NCBI RefSeq assembly: GCF_000312025.1
Contig: NZ_HE978594.1
Span: 263,548 to 301,209, forward strand
DNA from: Peptoniphilus timonensis JC401
GTDB taxonomy: Bacteria; Bacillota; Clostridia; Tissierellales; Peptoniphilaceae
Reading direction: 5' to 3'
Length of the DNA stretch: 37,662 nt
Positions 9,696-18,615 of the stretch are shown piece by piece. Made by a program: the position numbers and the translations under genes. Position 1 is the stretch's first letter; each line of letters opens with the position of its first letter. The notes under the pieces are model-generated. The model did not search any database. It was not told the DNA's origin and worked only from the letters and a program-made list of their open reading frames with translations.

Positions 9696-10867
9696 TAAAT
9701 CTTTGCTCCATAACTTGTCATATTAAATAAATTGGAATCAATAGAATAGTTATTTTCTGATCTTTCATTAAACCTATCATGACCAAGTTCAATTAATCTT
9801 GTGATTAAATCCTTAATCATAAGTCCATCTACCTCATAAAGGTAGAAGGCAATAGAACCTGGAAGAGTGTTGATTTCGTTGACAAAAGCTTTGTCACCAT
9901 CAACTAAAAAGTCAATTCTTGCAACTCCTGCACCATCAATTGCCCTAAAAGCTTTTTTTGCAAGATCCTTTATTTCTTTTTCAAGACTTGGACTTAGTTC
10001 AGCAGGTAGCTTTTTATTTTGATGTTTTTGTGATGATTTAGCTCCCTTTGAACCAGCGACATACTTGTCTTCATATTTTAAAAGATCTTTAAATCCAAGA
10101 GGTTCTTCTGCTGCAGAAACTCTAAGGTCATTTTCATAACCTAGAACCGCAACATTAATTTCTCTAGGATTTACAACTGCTTCTTCGACAATAATTTTTC
10201 TATCGTAGTGAGCAGCAAGTTCAAGTGCCTTTGATAAATCAAGAGCATTTTCTACTCTTGAAATACCAATTGATGAACCCAAGTTAGCAGGTTTTACAAA
10301 AAGTGGGAAATTTAAGTCCTTGCATTTTTCAATAATACCCTTTAAGTTTTTAAGTTCATCTCTATAGAAGTACTTGTATTTTGTCATTGGGATTTCTTCT
10401 GATTCGAAGACTTTTCTCATCACAACCTTGTCCATGCCAACAGCTGCAGACATAACTCCACAACCTGTGTATGGCATGCCCATTAGTTCAAATAAACCTT
10501 GTGTACATCCATCTTCTCCAAAAGTACCGTGAAGAGCAAAAAATATTGCATCAATTTTTTCATAAACTTCTACTGAATCGTATTCTTGCTTAAATAATTT
10601 TTTTGGATTGTGTTTTACATAGTATAAATTTTTATTGCCAAACTCTGGCTTAAAAAATACTTCAACTCCATCGTGAAAGTCTTGATCCTTGTATGCCTTA
10701 AAGTTTTTTAAGCTTTCACCTGACAAAAATTTGCCCTCTTTTGTAATATAAATAGGAATTGGATTGTATTTAGTCTTATCCATATTTTCAATAATTTGCA
10801 TTCCTGTAATTACAGAAACTTCGTGTTCAACGGATCTTCCTCCGAAGATTACACCAATATTTTCCAT
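9695..10867 (-). CDS. ddl: D-alanine--D-alanine ligase
   Basis: ATP-grasp enzyme that joins two D-alanines for peptidoglycan precursors. 390 residues from ATG 10867 (GAGGAG eight bases upstream; a frame from 10921 only adds murF-overlapping sequence). Visible family features are the N-terminal GVIFGGRSVEHEVS, the central HGTFGEDGCTQGLFE, the grasp segment with LFVKPANLGSSIGI, and the C-terminal DFLVDGDKAFVNEINTLPGS, which binds ATP and magnesium. It is at the long end of the family because of an extended omega-loop region (around DLLKYEDKYVAG). The Tyr-containing KYEDKY stretch fits D-Ala rather than D-lactate acceptors, but that is not proof. It sits directly after murF, the enzyme that uses its product. 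Confidence 0.95.
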   Translation of the reverse strand: MENIGVIFGGRSVEHEVSVITGMQIIENMDKTKYNPIPIYITKEGKFLSGESLKNFKAYKDQDFHDGVEVFFKPEFGNKNLYYVKHNPKKLFKQEYDSVEVYEKIDAIFFALHGTFGEDGCTQGLFELMGMPYTGCGVMSAAVGMDKVVMRKVFESEEIPMTKYKYFYRDELKNLKGIIEKCKDLNFPLFVKPANLGSSIGISRVENALDLSKALELAAHYDRKIIVEEAVVNPREINVAVLGYENDLRVSAAEEPLGFKDLLKYEDKYVAGSKGAKSSQKHQNKKLPAELSPSLEKEIKDLAKKAFRAIDGAGVARIDFLVDGDKAFVNEINTLPGSIAFYLYEVDGLMIKDLITRLIELGHDRFNERSENNYSIDSNLFNMTSYGAKI

Positions 10868-10871
10868 TTTT

Positions 10872-12426
10872 TCACTCCTCATTGTAATTGTCAGGTAGGT
10901 CATTTTCAAAGAGAACGACATCTCCTGGCATAGAAATCTTTGCTAAAACTTCAGTTGCCTCATTTAGTGAAGAAACTCTATAAATTTTTTCTTCGTCAAA
11001 GTTTTTATCTTTTAGGCCTTCATAAATTGGAAGAGTTCTCTTTTTGCCAACTAAAATTGCAAAATCAAGAACATCTGCCATTACTTGACCTATTTTTCTG
11101 TTTTCATCTTCTTCCATATCACCAAGTTCTACCATACCAGGTGTTATGATTATTTTTCTGTGGTCCTTAAATTCTCTCAACACATCAAGTGCAGCCCTAA
11201 AGCCCACTGGATTTGAATTAAAAGCATCGTCAATAACTATGGTGTTATTAGATGATGGTATAAGTGAAAGTCTGTGTTCCACTGGCTCAACTTTTGAAAT
11301 TCCTCTTTGAATTTCTTCTAAAGTAAGCCCCAAGACGTGAGCAGCTGTCGCAGATGCAAGTAAATTTGAAATGTTGTGGACACCTAAAAGTTTAGTCGAG
11401 CATTTTATTTCTCCTGCTCCTTTTATGTGGAGGATAAATTCAGAACCTCCTTCATTTACCTTTATGTCATCGGCATAGACATCTAATTTTTCAATGTCCT
11501 TTGTACCATACCTATAAGTTTTCTTTTTTGTCTTGTCTGCAAGTGGCTTGACATAGTCATTGTCATAGTTAAAAATTGCAATCCCATCTTCTGGCAAGTC
11601 TTCGATTAATTCATACTTTGTCTTTTGAATATTTTCAATTGTCTTAAAAAGATGCATGTGAGTTGGTCCAATGGCTGTTATTATTCCAATGTCAGGTTGG
11701 ACAAGTTCTGCAACTTCGTGAATTTCTCCAGGAACTTTGGCACCAAGTTCTGCAATGAAAACTTCTCTATCTCTTTCAAGTTCGTTGTTTATTATCTTTG
11801 AAAGTCCCATTGGAGTGTTAAAGGAAGATGGCGTATTCTTAACTCTAAGTCCTTCAGATAAAATTGTATCAGATATAAATTTTACAGAAGTCTTTCCAAA
11901 AGATCCCGTGATTCCAAGAACTTTTAAGCCTTCTTCTTTTTTATACTTTCTAATTTTTTCTTGAGCTGAAGTATAAAAGCCCATATTAATTTTATCTTCA
12001 GTTGGTTTTGCCCACTTGTTTGATAATATCAAAAGTTTATATTGGTAAAAGTAAACTAAAAATGATAGAACTAAAGTTGCTAGAATTGAAGCTACATAAG
12101 AGCCGCTACCATCGAATATAGCAATAGAAATTATCACTATAATTATAAAAGAAATATCATTTACAAGTTTGTGCTTTTTCAAAAGTCTCTTTGCCCTGTC
12201 AGTCCAAACCAAAGGAGTCTTTTGATTTTTCTCAAGCTTGTAAACTAGTTTATTCATCTTGTCCTTATTGTTTTTCAAAAAAGTCTTGTACTCATCATTA
12301 TCATAACCCTCTAATTGAAGCATGTGAATTGGATAGTTACATCTAATTAGAGAATAATAAAGAGCTAAGACTATTACTATAAAATTTATTATATAAATTG
12401 GTAGTCTTGCTAAAAAATAATTCCAT
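10872..12426 (-). CDS. murF: MurF-type UDP-MurNAc-tripeptide--D-Ala-D-Ala ligase (one frameshift near the start)
   Basis: Mur ligase that adds D-Ala-D-Ala to the cell-wall precursor. The unbroken frame starts at 12323, but that cuts off a membrane segment. Removing one T from the six-T run on the minus strand at 12412-12417 joins it to ATG 12426, which overlaps the hydrolase stop (TAATG) and has AGGAG seven bases upstream. The full protein is then 517 residues: a hydrophobic N-terminal helix, the clostridial-type HMLQLEGY stretch, a second pair of helices (about 90-130), the ATP site GITGSFGKTS, the central THMHLF region, and the C-terminal domain with IDDAFNSNP and PGMVELG. Membrane-anchored MurF-like ligases of this kind are common in clostridia. 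Followed four bases later by ddl, its substrate supplier. Confidence 0.88.
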
Positions 12427-13213
12427 TAAAAATCTCCTAACCTAAAAAATGAATTAATAACTGCACTAAATTGATTAAACTTATCTAAGTAAGAATAATG
12501 ACCTGCATCTTCTAAGACAACAAGTCCTGAATTTTTTATTTCTTCTTCAAAAATCTTACCCATATAAAGAGGAGTTGCATCATCTTTATCTCCCCAAATG
12601 AGAAGAGTTTCTGCATCAATATTTTTAAATTCTTCTCTTGTGGATTCATTGACCACTTTTACAAAGCATTTTCTCATAATTCCATTGGCAGCCTGATAAT
12701 CATCTGACCCATGTTTTTATAAAACTTTTCCAAGGCTTTTTCATCATTTCCATGACTTAATAGATACATCTTTTTTGCTGCCTTGAAAGAATAAACCTTA
12801 GTATAATAAGATAATTTTCTCTTTGGAAGAACTCCTGATGCATCAATTATAACTAACTTGTCGATTAAGTCCTTATTTCTTGATCCCAAAATTGTGAGAG
12901 TTTTTCCTCCAAAGGAATGGCCAATAAAAGTTGCCTTTTTAATTTCAAATTTATCCAAAAACTTTAGGAGAAATTCATAATAATCGTAAGTTCCCATAAC
13001 TTCTTTTGGATCTTCACTGTCGCCAAAACCTGGAGCATCATAGGCATAGACTGTGTAATCTTTAGGTATAGCATTAAAAATCGGCATAATCGATTCAATA
13101 TATGCACCCCAACCATGAAGGATTACTACAATCTTTTCGCCGCCATCTCTTTTTATATATGCAGTTTTTATTCCATCTATTTCAACAAATTCTTTATTAA
13201 CTTTCATCTTCAT
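12426..13213 (-). CDS. Alpha/beta hydrolase (one frameshift)
   Basis: Soluble alpha/beta-fold hydrolase of about 262 residues. As read it is split into 12674-13213 and 12426-12677. Restoring one G in the GGG at 12708-12710 turns the tail into GSDDYQAANGIMRKC and joins both halves. The oxyanion HGWG is at 33-36, the nucleophile elbow GHSFGG puts Ser at 100, and the second half supplies the acid (WGDKDD) and the base His in AGHYSYLD. Nothing reveals the substrate. It overlaps the upstream coiled-coil gene by 17 bases and the murF start by one base, so it belongs to the cell-wall operon by transcription. Whether the break is real or a sequencing error is open; the intact triad favours error or recent loss. 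Confidence 0.8.
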
Positions 13214-13634
13214 CTTCTTTTATAAAAATTATTGAGTCCTTGTCATCTTCTCTTTCTAAATCGTCTTTTATAAAAATAGAAGTGGACTCACTTTTCCCTG
13301 AATTTTCTTTGCTATCAGTGAAATTTATATAAGACCTATTATCACTTAAATCAAGACCCATTTTTAGTGAAGAAATTCTTGACTTGTGCTTATCTATTTC
13401 TGATAAAGTTTTATCAATATCAAGCTGAGAATCTTCTCCTCTTATGAGTTTATATTGATGACGACCAAGAGCTTCAAAGAGTTCTGATATTTTTCTCTCT
13501 TCATTTAAAATTTCATATTTAAGTCTTGCCGTCTTTTTTATTTCTTGTGATTCACTAACAAGTTTTTTCTTGAGATAATTTAAATTTCCAGCAAGGTCAT
13601 TTAAATTGCCATCGAGACTGTCTAAAAATCCCAC
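13197..13634 (-). CDS. Coiled-coil protein of unknown function, first gene of the murF operon
   Basis: 145 residues starting at GTG 13634, with GAGGTGA just upstream; the nearby ATG is out of frame and stops after four codons. The N-terminal half is a charged helical region predicted to coil (ISELFEALGRHQYKLIRG), resembling the N-termini of Firmicute zinc-ribbon proteins that begin MGFxDxL, but the ribbon cysteines are absent. The C-terminal half is low-complexity and acidic, with the phrase IFIKxD/E repeated near the end. It has an extended -10 promoter directly upstream and overlaps the hydrolase gene. Function unknown. Confidence 0.75.
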   Translation of the reverse strand: MGFLDSLDGNLNDLAGNLNYLKKKLVSESQEIKKTARLKYEILNEERKISELFEALGRHQYKLIRGEDSQLDIDKTLSEIDKHKSRISSLKMGLDLSDNRSYINFTDSKENSGKSESTSIFIKDDLEREDDKDSIIFIKEDEDES

Positions 13635-13656
13635 ATAATCACCTCGAATCTATGTT

Positions 13657-13665
13657 ATTATACCA
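13657..13665 (-). promoter_or_regulatory. Extended -10 promoter of the coiled-coil-hydrolase-murF-ddl-rnr-smpB operon
   Basis: On the minus strand TGG-TATAAT is an exact extended -10 (TGnTATAAT), about 20 bases ahead of the GTG at 13634. The -35 region is poor (TTTAAA), as is normal for extended -10 promoters. Confidence 0.6.
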
Positions 13666-13740
13666 AAAAAGCTCTATTTTTTAAATACTAGCAGTGTTTT
13701 CTTTATTATAATTTGGGTAATAAAAGATTGGAGGGATAAT

Positions 13741-13980
13741 ATGGAAAAATTAACATTATATGTAGGAACAACTTGCCCATTTTGTAAAAAAGTAGAAAGC
13801 TTTATGGAGGAAAAGGGCATTGATTCTGTAGAAATAAAAAATATAGACGAAGACAAAGAAGCTCGTGAATACCTAATAGAAAAGGGCGGCAAAAAACAAG
13901 TGCCTTGCCTATTCATTGGAGAAAAACCTCTTTATGAATCACTAGATATTATAAAATATTTAAATGACAATGTAGCTTAA
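13741..13980 (+). CDS. Glutaredoxin-like / GST N-terminal domain protein
   Basis: A single thioredoxin-fold domain of 79 residues. The redox motif CPFC is at 12-15, the cis-proline region reads KQVPCLFIG at about 50-58, and the C-terminus YESLDIIKYL is the typical glutaredoxin glutathione-side helix. It probably reduces disulfides or mixed disulfides in the cytoplasm; the electron donor is not evident, and many anaerobes with such proteins lack glutathione. Clear GGAGG ahead of the ATG; a perfect TATAAT lies at 13707-13712, but without a good -35. It converges on the HAAS-type gene, with a shared terminator between them. Confidence 0.88.
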   Translation: MEKLTLYVGTTCPFCKKVESFMEEKGIDSVEIKNIDEDKEAREYLIEKGGKKQVPCLFIGEKPLYESLDIIKYLNDNVA

Positions 13981-13990
13981 TAAACAATAT

Positions 13991-14035
13991 AAAAAAGACA
14001 GGGATTACTCAGTGAGTTTAATCTCTGTCTTTTTT
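13991..14035. terminator. Bidirectional terminator between the glutaredoxin-like and HAAS genes
   Basis: A 17-bp stem (13991-14007 with 14019-14035) with one wobble pair and T-runs on both strands. The stop codon and last codons of the minus-strand gene lie inside the hairpin. Confidence 0.88.
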
Positions 14036-14910
14036 GTTTTTCTTCTGTTTTTTCTTCTCTTTTTTCTCGACAACAATATATTTTTTGACTTGGAAATAGT
14101 GTAAGTATTTAAAATCAAATTAATTATATTACATAGAATTATAAATTTAATGGCAAAGACTCTTGGCATAAAATAGCTTGTCATGATAATAAGACTAAGA
14201 ATGCTGAAAATATCTACAAAATATTCCACATACAATGTCCTTGATAGGATTGTATTTTCTGAAAATTTTAGATTTGCAGAAAGCACATTTATAAAAAATA
14301 AAATCATGACAAAAGTGTAGGTAACTATTGAGATATTTATACTAGCTGTAAGTATATAAATTTGCAAAATAAAGTACATGGAAAATTTTACAATTAGAAG
14401 ACCAATTTCATAGTTTTCTAACTTTAACTTTTTGGATTCATAGAGATTTTCTATGTCCCAATCTTCCATCAAAGCATTTAAAATCTTTGTGGTTTTTATT
14501 TTTTCACATATCCATGAAGGCAACACGCTAAGTACAAAAATACTTATTACAAGACTTTTTAATACGTCAAATAAACTAGTCCCATGAAATCTACTAAAAT
14601 AATTAAAGGTAAATAAAATTATTCCAATAAGAGCTGAAAGAGATAAAATCTTTAAAAAGGCTTGAAAAATTTCATAATTTTTCCCACTTAATAAAAAATT
14701 ACCAGCTTCACTATAAGCTCCTGCAAATTCGTAGGGATTGCCCATCCTATTTAATTCTTTTTTTATATCTTCTTCCGTATAAATTTCTGGAAGTCTATCT
14801 CCCAATATAGCTAAAACATCGTCCTTAGCATCCTTTTGCTTGTCATAAGGGATGTATCTTTGCAAATAATAAATATATCTATCGACGAGTTCATGTTCAA
14901 TTAATTTCAT
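14005..14910 (-). CDS. HAAS (DUF1700-like) membrane protein
   Basis: 301 residues. The first 65 residues form the HAAS-type cytoplasmic domain (YIYYLQRYIPYDKQKDAKDDV, followed by a predicted short helix ending GNPYEFA), which in other Firmicutes accompanies PadR-type regulators. Then come about six membrane helices between 85 and 280, and a very basic tail (SRKKRRKNRRKTKK). No PadR gene is next to it here, so the usual regulatory pairing cannot be claimed. GAGGA is seven bases before the ATG. It stands alone between terminators. Possible role in membrane sensing or anchoring; the function is not established. Confidence 0.8.
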   Translation of the reverse strand: MKLIEHELVDRYIYYLQRYIPYDKQKDAKDDVLAILGDRLPEIYTEEDIKKELNRMGNPYEFAGAYSEAGNFLLSGKNYEIFQAFLKILSLSALIGIILFTFNYFSRFHGTSLFDVLKSLVISIFVLSVLPSWICEKIKTTKILNALMEDWDIENLYESKKLKLENYEIGLLIVKFSMYFILQIYILTASINISIVTYTFVMILFFINVLSANLKFSENTILSRTLYVEYFVDIFSILSLIIMTSYFMPRVFAIKFIILCNIINLILNTYTISKSKNILLSRKKRRKNRRKTKKTEIKLTE

Positions 14911-15072
14911 AAAACCATCCTCATATATATTATAAGTTAAATGTAGGTTCTTTTAAATGAGTACTTGTTAATTTTAAAAATAATTTTGACATTATATTTA
15001 CAAAATCTTTTCATTTTTTATAAATATAAAGACTTTTCTAAACTATTTTAATATAAGTCCTTCAAAAAAACC

Positions 15073-15099
15073 ATAAAAAAAAGTCCTGTTTCCAGGACT
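15073..15099 (-). terminator. Terminator after the 3D-domain wall protein gene
   Basis: Perfect 7-bp stem AGTCCTG / CAGGACT closing a GAAA tetraloop when read on the minus strand, followed by eight T. It begins three bases after the stop codon. Confidence 0.9.
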
Positions 15100-15102
15100 C
15101 TA

Positions 15103-16089
15103 TTAATCAAGTACATAAACTTTTACATTTCTTCTTCCGAAATTATTTGCCTCGGCATTAGTGCTGTAGAATAAATCTATTCTGTTGCCCTTAATTGCTC
15201 CACCAGTATCTTCTGCTGTAGCATATCCATAACTTGCAAAGCCATCCATTGATTCAATATATAATTTTGAACCTAGTGGAATAACTCTTGGGTCAACTGC
15301 AACTGCACCAACTCTTGCTCTAGTTCCCATAGCAGTTTTTGAACCTGCACTTGGATCATAAGCAGTAGCTTGCATAACAATTACCTTTTTAGCTGATTTT
15401 CCATTAGGAGCAGCACTTCCTTTTTTTGTGCCAACTTCTACAACTTCTTTTACAGCTTCCTTAGTAATTTCACTTTTAATAACTTCAGTTGATTCTAGAT
15501 TTCCATTTACATAAGTGTTTTTTAAACTTTCAACTTTTTGTCCAACTTGACCTTTAGTGATTACCTTTTTGTCACCCTTAAACATTTCATTGTTTTCACG
15601 AGTTTCTGTTTCAAAAGGAATTTCAGTTTTGTTTTCTACAGTTTCTTGAGTTACTCTATCGATTTTAATTTCCATACCTTGTTTTGCAATTTCATCAAGT
15701 GGTAGAGAAACTCTATCAAATTTATTTAACTTAATGTTTAAATTTTCAAGTACATCAGAAACAGTGTATCCATTAGCTTCAGCTATTAGAGTCTTGTTGC
15801 CATCTTTTATATGGTAAGACTTTGGTGAAGTAATGACAATTTTTGTGTCCTTTGTAATTTCTTCATCTAAACTTGGACTAACAAGATCCTTGTTCTTTAG
15901 TACAACTCCTTCTTTATCTAAGAAGTCCTTTACTGTCTTTTCATATGTAAAAACTGTTTTAGTCTTTCCATTGATATTTAATTCTACATCATTGCCAAGA
16001 GCTGTACTAAAACCCATTGTTAAGACAGATACCAAGGCAAGTGCGATTAATATAAATTTCGCATTCCTAAAAATGTTCTTATTATTCAA
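15103..16089 (-). CDS. Secreted cell-wall protein with DUF348, G5 and 3D domains (YabE-like)
   Basis: Likely exported wall-active protein, related to Bacillus YabE/YocH. 328 residues from TTG 16089, chosen because GGAGG at 16098-16102 stands eight bases upstream; a start at 16104 would overlap that site. Order: signal peptide (residues 8-30), two ubiquitin-like DUF348 repeats (about 33-135), a G5-like domain (about 140-215), and a C-terminal 3D (MltA-like) domain (about 237-328) with its three conserved aspartates in AYDP, AVDP and GNRID. The 3D domain in this family is considered a lytic-transglycosylase-like fold that cleaves or binds glycan. Two WalR-like boxes bracket its promoter, which suits a wall-remodelling enzyme. 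Confidence 0.9.
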   Translation of the reverse strand: MNNKNIFRNAKFILIALALVSVLTMGFSTALGNDVELNINGKTKTVFTYEKTVKDFLDKEGVVLKNKDLVSPSLDEEITKDTKIVITSPKSYHIKDGNKTLIAEANGYTVSDVLENLNIKLNKFDRVSLPLDEIAKQGMEIKIDRVTQETVENKTEIPFETETRENNEMFKGDKKVITKGQVGQKVESLKNTYVNGNLESTEVIKSEITKEAVKEVVEVGTKKGSAAPNGKSAKKVIVMQATAYDPSAGSKTAMGTRARVGAVAVDPRVIPLGSKLYIESMDGFASYGYATAEDTGGAIKGNRIDLFYSTNAEANNFGRRNVKVYVLD

Positions 16090-16127
16090 AAATATAACCT
16101 CCAATAACGTTACAAATTTGTAAATTT

Positions 16128-16144
16128 TGTTACTCTTTTGTAAC
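16128..16144. promoter_or_regulatory. WalR-like box in the leader of the 3D-domain gene
   Basis: TGTTAC, five bases, TGTAAC on the plus strand matches the WalR consensus TGTWAH-N5-TGTWAH exactly. It lies just downstream of the predicted transcription start. A 14-bp palindrome TTACAAATTTGTAA is adjacent. Confidence 0.5.
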
Positions 16145-16162
16145 TTCTTCTAACCTCATAAA

Positions 16163-16191
16163 AGTATATTAAAAAAAACTAAATTTGTCAA
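16163..16191 (-). promoter_or_regulatory. Sigma-A promoter of the 3D-domain wall protein gene
   Basis: On the minus strand an exact TTGACA (16186-16191), a 17-base spacer and TATACT (16163-16168). The predicted start is near 16156, leaving a leader of about 65 bases. Confidence 0.8.
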
Positions 16192-16197
16192 TTTTTT

Positions 16198-16214
16198 TGT
16201 AACTTTTTTGTAAA
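16198..16214. promoter_or_regulatory. WalR-like box upstream of the -35 element
   Basis: TGTAAC, five T, TGTAAA on the plus strand is an exact match to TGTWAH-N5-TGTWAH. It ends seven bases upstream of the -35 hexamer, a position suited to activation. The region is T-rich, so chance contributes. Confidence 0.55.
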
Positions 16215-16284
16215 TAACATTGCGAAAGGCTAAATTTAGCCATTTTAAATTTTTAAAAAAATTAATTTATTTTTCACAAAAAAT

Positions 16285-16322
16285 AAAAAAGCCCCTAAAG
16301 CTTGAAATTTAGGGCTTTTTAT
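16285..16322 (-). terminator. Terminator of the mscL-patatin-NUDIX operon
   Basis: Stem AAAAGCCC(C)TAAA / TTTAGGGCTTTT with one bulged base, followed on the minus strand by T-runs. The rest of the gene-free interval 16090-16408 holds the promoter and boxes of the 3D-domain gene and otherwise plain AT-rich DNA. Confidence 0.85.
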
Positions 16323-16408
16323 TTAAATATTACATTTATATTACAAATTTTTAAATATTTTTGAATAAATTATTAAAATATAAAATTTTTATAAGGAGAT
16401 AAAATAAA

Positions 16409-17038
16409 TTAGGATCTTAAATTTTCAACAAACCTTCTAGCCATCTTTGCCGTAAAACCCCAAATTATTTCTCCATTATATTCATAAAAAAGAACTTCTT
16501 CCTTACCTCTTTTAAATTTATAATTAACTCCATTAGGTATAAGGTGATAAGGAAATTCCTTATTTCTTTCCACTTTAAGATTTATCTTGTAAGACTTTGG
16601 ATCAGTTTCCAAAAAGTAAGACAAGGGAATAGTAAAAACCTTCTCAACTTCATCTACTGATGGAGAAATTTCATCAAAATCTCTTTTTATCTCACCAATA
16701 AAAGTATGAATAATTGCAGCATAGGGATTGACCACAAAGTCACTTTCAGAATATATTTCTATCTCTTTTTTGGGAATCAAAAGTTCCTCTGAAGTTTCTC
16801 TTATAGCTGCATCTAGTGGGCTTTCCTTACCCTCAATTCGTCCTCCTGGAAAGGAAATTTCACCTGGTTGATTTCTAAGAGTGAAGGCTCTCTTTTCAAA
16901 AAGAAGATGAATCTCGCCATCTCTTTTTATAAGTGGTAACATCACTGAAAACCTATTTTTTACATCAACGGGCATGGGCTTTTTATTCTGAAACTTAGAC
17001 TTTATCTTTTCTAGAGAGTTATCAGCTTCAAAATCCAT
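16409..17038 (-). CDS. NUDIX hydrolase, CoA pyrophosphatase type
   Basis: 209 residues from ATG 17038 (GAGGGAG seven bases upstream; a TTG at 17044 is less likely). The NUDIX box runs from Gly66 to Ile88 with the Glu residues that hold magnesium (E81, E84, E85). The stretch LLFEKRAFTLRNQPGEISFPGG just before it is the extra signature of the CoA-diphosphatase branch (NudL/NUDT7, formerly UPF0035), given here as the LLxxKR and SFPGG flanks at 45-66. Expected reaction: cleavage of CoA or its derivatives to phosphopantetheine and 3',5'-ADP. The normally conserved box Gly is Leu87 here. It overlaps the patatin-like lipase gene by 11 bases, so both are translated together, which hints at acyl or CoA turnover. 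Confidence 0.9.
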   Translation of the reverse strand: MDFEADNSLEKIKSKFQNKKPMPVDVKNRFSVMLPLIKRDGEIHLLFEKRAFTLRNQPGEISFPGGRIEGKESPLDAAIRETSEELLIPKKEIEIYSESDFVVNPYAAIIHTFIGEIKRDFDEISPSVDEVEKVFTIPLSYFLETDPKSYKINLKVERNKEFPYHLIPNGVNYKFKRGKEEVLFYEYNGEIIWGFTAKMARRFVENLRS

Positions 17039-18062
17039 TTTCAATCTCCCTCATAAATCCTTCTACTGTATAAATCCTAAATCTGTCAATTTTCTTTCTA
17101 TTACCTTCTCTTTCAAGAAGCTTGTACAAGAGCTCATCATATTCAAAATTTTCTGACATTTCAAATTCTTCTGCCAACTTAGGCGCATAATCTTCAAAAA
17201 TTATCCTAGCAAGCTTTTTATCAGACCTTTCAACCTTATCTTTCAAAAGTCTGTAAATATACTTGAAGCTCTCTTCTTCATCAACAGGCATTATATAAAA
17301 ATCTTCTCCTTTTAAGCCTTTAACTTCTCTAAAAGCATCAAAGTATCCCATTTTTATAAGTTCATCGGCCTTTTCCTTGTTAAAATCCATGCTTGATCCT
17401 AAGTTTTTATTTGGCTTTATTATATATTTAGCTTTAATTTCACTCCTAGGTGGATCCTTGTGAAGTCTTACTACAACAGCATCCATCTTGCCACTATCAA
17501 TCATGTCTATAGGAGCAGGTGAAGCAAAACCTCCATCTATATAATACTTGCCATGGAGAGGTTTTAACTTAAAAACTGGCAGATAACAAGAAGCAATAAT
17601 ATAATCCTTTAAAAGTCCCTTTTCAATATCATTCTTGCAAAGTTTTTCAACTTTAAGGTCTGACACATTTACTGTGCACATGCCAAAATCCACATCAGAC
17701 TCTCTCAACTTATCTTCATCTATAAATTGATCAACTAATCTATAAAGAGGATTAGGCGATCTAGTAAGCTCAGGAATTTTAATATCGTGCTGACGAAGTT
17801 TTTCTACAATTTTTGTCAAGAGATTCTCATCTTCTTGAACATTCTTTATTTCATTATCAAAGGCTGAAAAATCCAAACTCTTCCAAGCCTTAAAACATTC
17901 ATAGGCATCCCCTTGGGCAAACATGGCCCCATTAAAGGCACCAATGCTAGTTCCGACTATTTTCGAAAAATCAAATCCCATTTCCATTAAGGCGAAGTAG
18001 GCTCCTACTTGGTAGGCGCCCTTAGCTCCTCCACCTTCGAGGACTAATGCCCACTTTTTCAT
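17028..18062 (-). CDS. Patatin-like phospholipase
   Basis: 344-residue serine acyl hydrolase of the RssA/YjjU-like patatin family. The oxyanion loop [12 protein letters not shown] is at 9-20, the nucleophile elbow GTSIG puts Ser at 39, and the catalytic Asp is 176 in YIDGG. No signal peptide is seen, so it is cytoplasmic or peripheral on the inner membrane face. Lipid acyl-ester hydrolysis is expected; the substrate is not known. Its ATG shares ATGA with the end of the mscL reading frame once that gene's frameshift is corrected, and AGGAA stands seven bases upstream. Operon: mscL - this gene - NUDIX. Confidence 0.92.
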   Translation of the reverse strand: MKKWALVLEGGGAKGAYQVGAYFALMEMGFDFSKIVGTSIGAFNGAMFAQGDAYECFKAWKSLDFSAFDNEIKNVQEDENLLTKIVEKLRQHDIKIPELTRSPNPLYRLVDQFIDEDKLRESDVDFGMCTVNVSDLKVEKLCKNDIEKGLLKDYIIASCYLPVFKLKPLHGKYYIDGGFASPAPIDMIDSGKMDAVVVRLHKDPPRSEIKAKYIIKPNKNLGSSMDFNKEKADELIKMGYFDAFREVKGLKGEDFYIMPVDEEESFKYIYRLLKDKVERSDKKLARIIFEDYAPKLAEEFEMSENFEYDELLYKLLEREGNRKKIDRFRIYTVEGFMREIENGF

Positions 18063-18479
18063 TTTGCACTTCCTAATTCAGATGTACAATGTGGACATCT
18101 TGTTGCATTAATGTCTATAGTAGATTTACAGAAAGGACAAACTTTTTCAGTTGGTGCTGGTTCTTCCTCTTCTTTTTTGAATTTTTTCAGAAACCTTAGC
18201 AATTTGCTTAATAATAATGAAAATAACTAAAGCAATAATCAAGAAATCAAATACAGATTGTAAGAAAATACCATATTTAACCTCTGCACTACCTACAGTT
18301 ACAGCTAGGTCTGAAAAATTTACTCCACCAAGTAAAATACCTATAAGCGGCATTAAAATATTTTCCACAAGGCTTGAAACGATTTTACCAAAGGCACCAC
18401 CTATGATAACACCTACAGCCATGTCCATTACATTTCCTCTAGCAATAAATTCCTTAAACTCTTCTAAAAAATTTTTCAT
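18059..18479 (-). CDS. mscL: Large-conductance mechanosensitive channel MscL with C-terminal zinc ribbon (one frameshift)
   Basis: Pentameric tension-gated channel that releases solutes under hypo-osmotic shock. Start at ATG 18479 with AGGAGG four bases upstream. The core is typical: N-terminal amphipathic helix ([13 protein letters not shown]), TM1 with [17 protein letters not shown], periplasmic loop, TM2 around 75-95. As read the frame ends at 18147 in RRGRTSTN. Removing one base from the six-base A-run (plus strand 18173-18178) instead continues [15 protein letters not shown] ... RCPHC, a four-cysteine zinc ribbon, and stops at 18059, overlapping the next start by ATGA. That exact overlap argues the longer frame is genuine. 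Total about 139 residues. Zinc-ribbon tails on MscL are known from clostridia; their role is unclear. Confidence 0.9.
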
Positions 18480-18615
18480 TTTTCCTCCTTTTATTAAAAA
18501 TTTATCCATAAATAAAATTAATATTGCTTACTAATATTAAATACCCACTATTTAAATAAAGTAACTTTATATAAAACAAGTATTAAAAATTTTTATTAAA
18601 AATTCACTTAATAAA

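Noticed and set aside
9695-10867. VanA/VanB-type D-Ala-D-Lac ligase
   Set aside because: No vanH or vanX neighbours. The gene sits in a housekeeping murF-ddl operon and the omega-loop looks D-Ala type.
16089-16160. c-di-AMP (ydaO) riboswitch ahead of the 3D-domain wall protein
   Set aside because: Such genes are often controlled by ydaO, but the leader here is only about 65 bases, too short for that aptamer.
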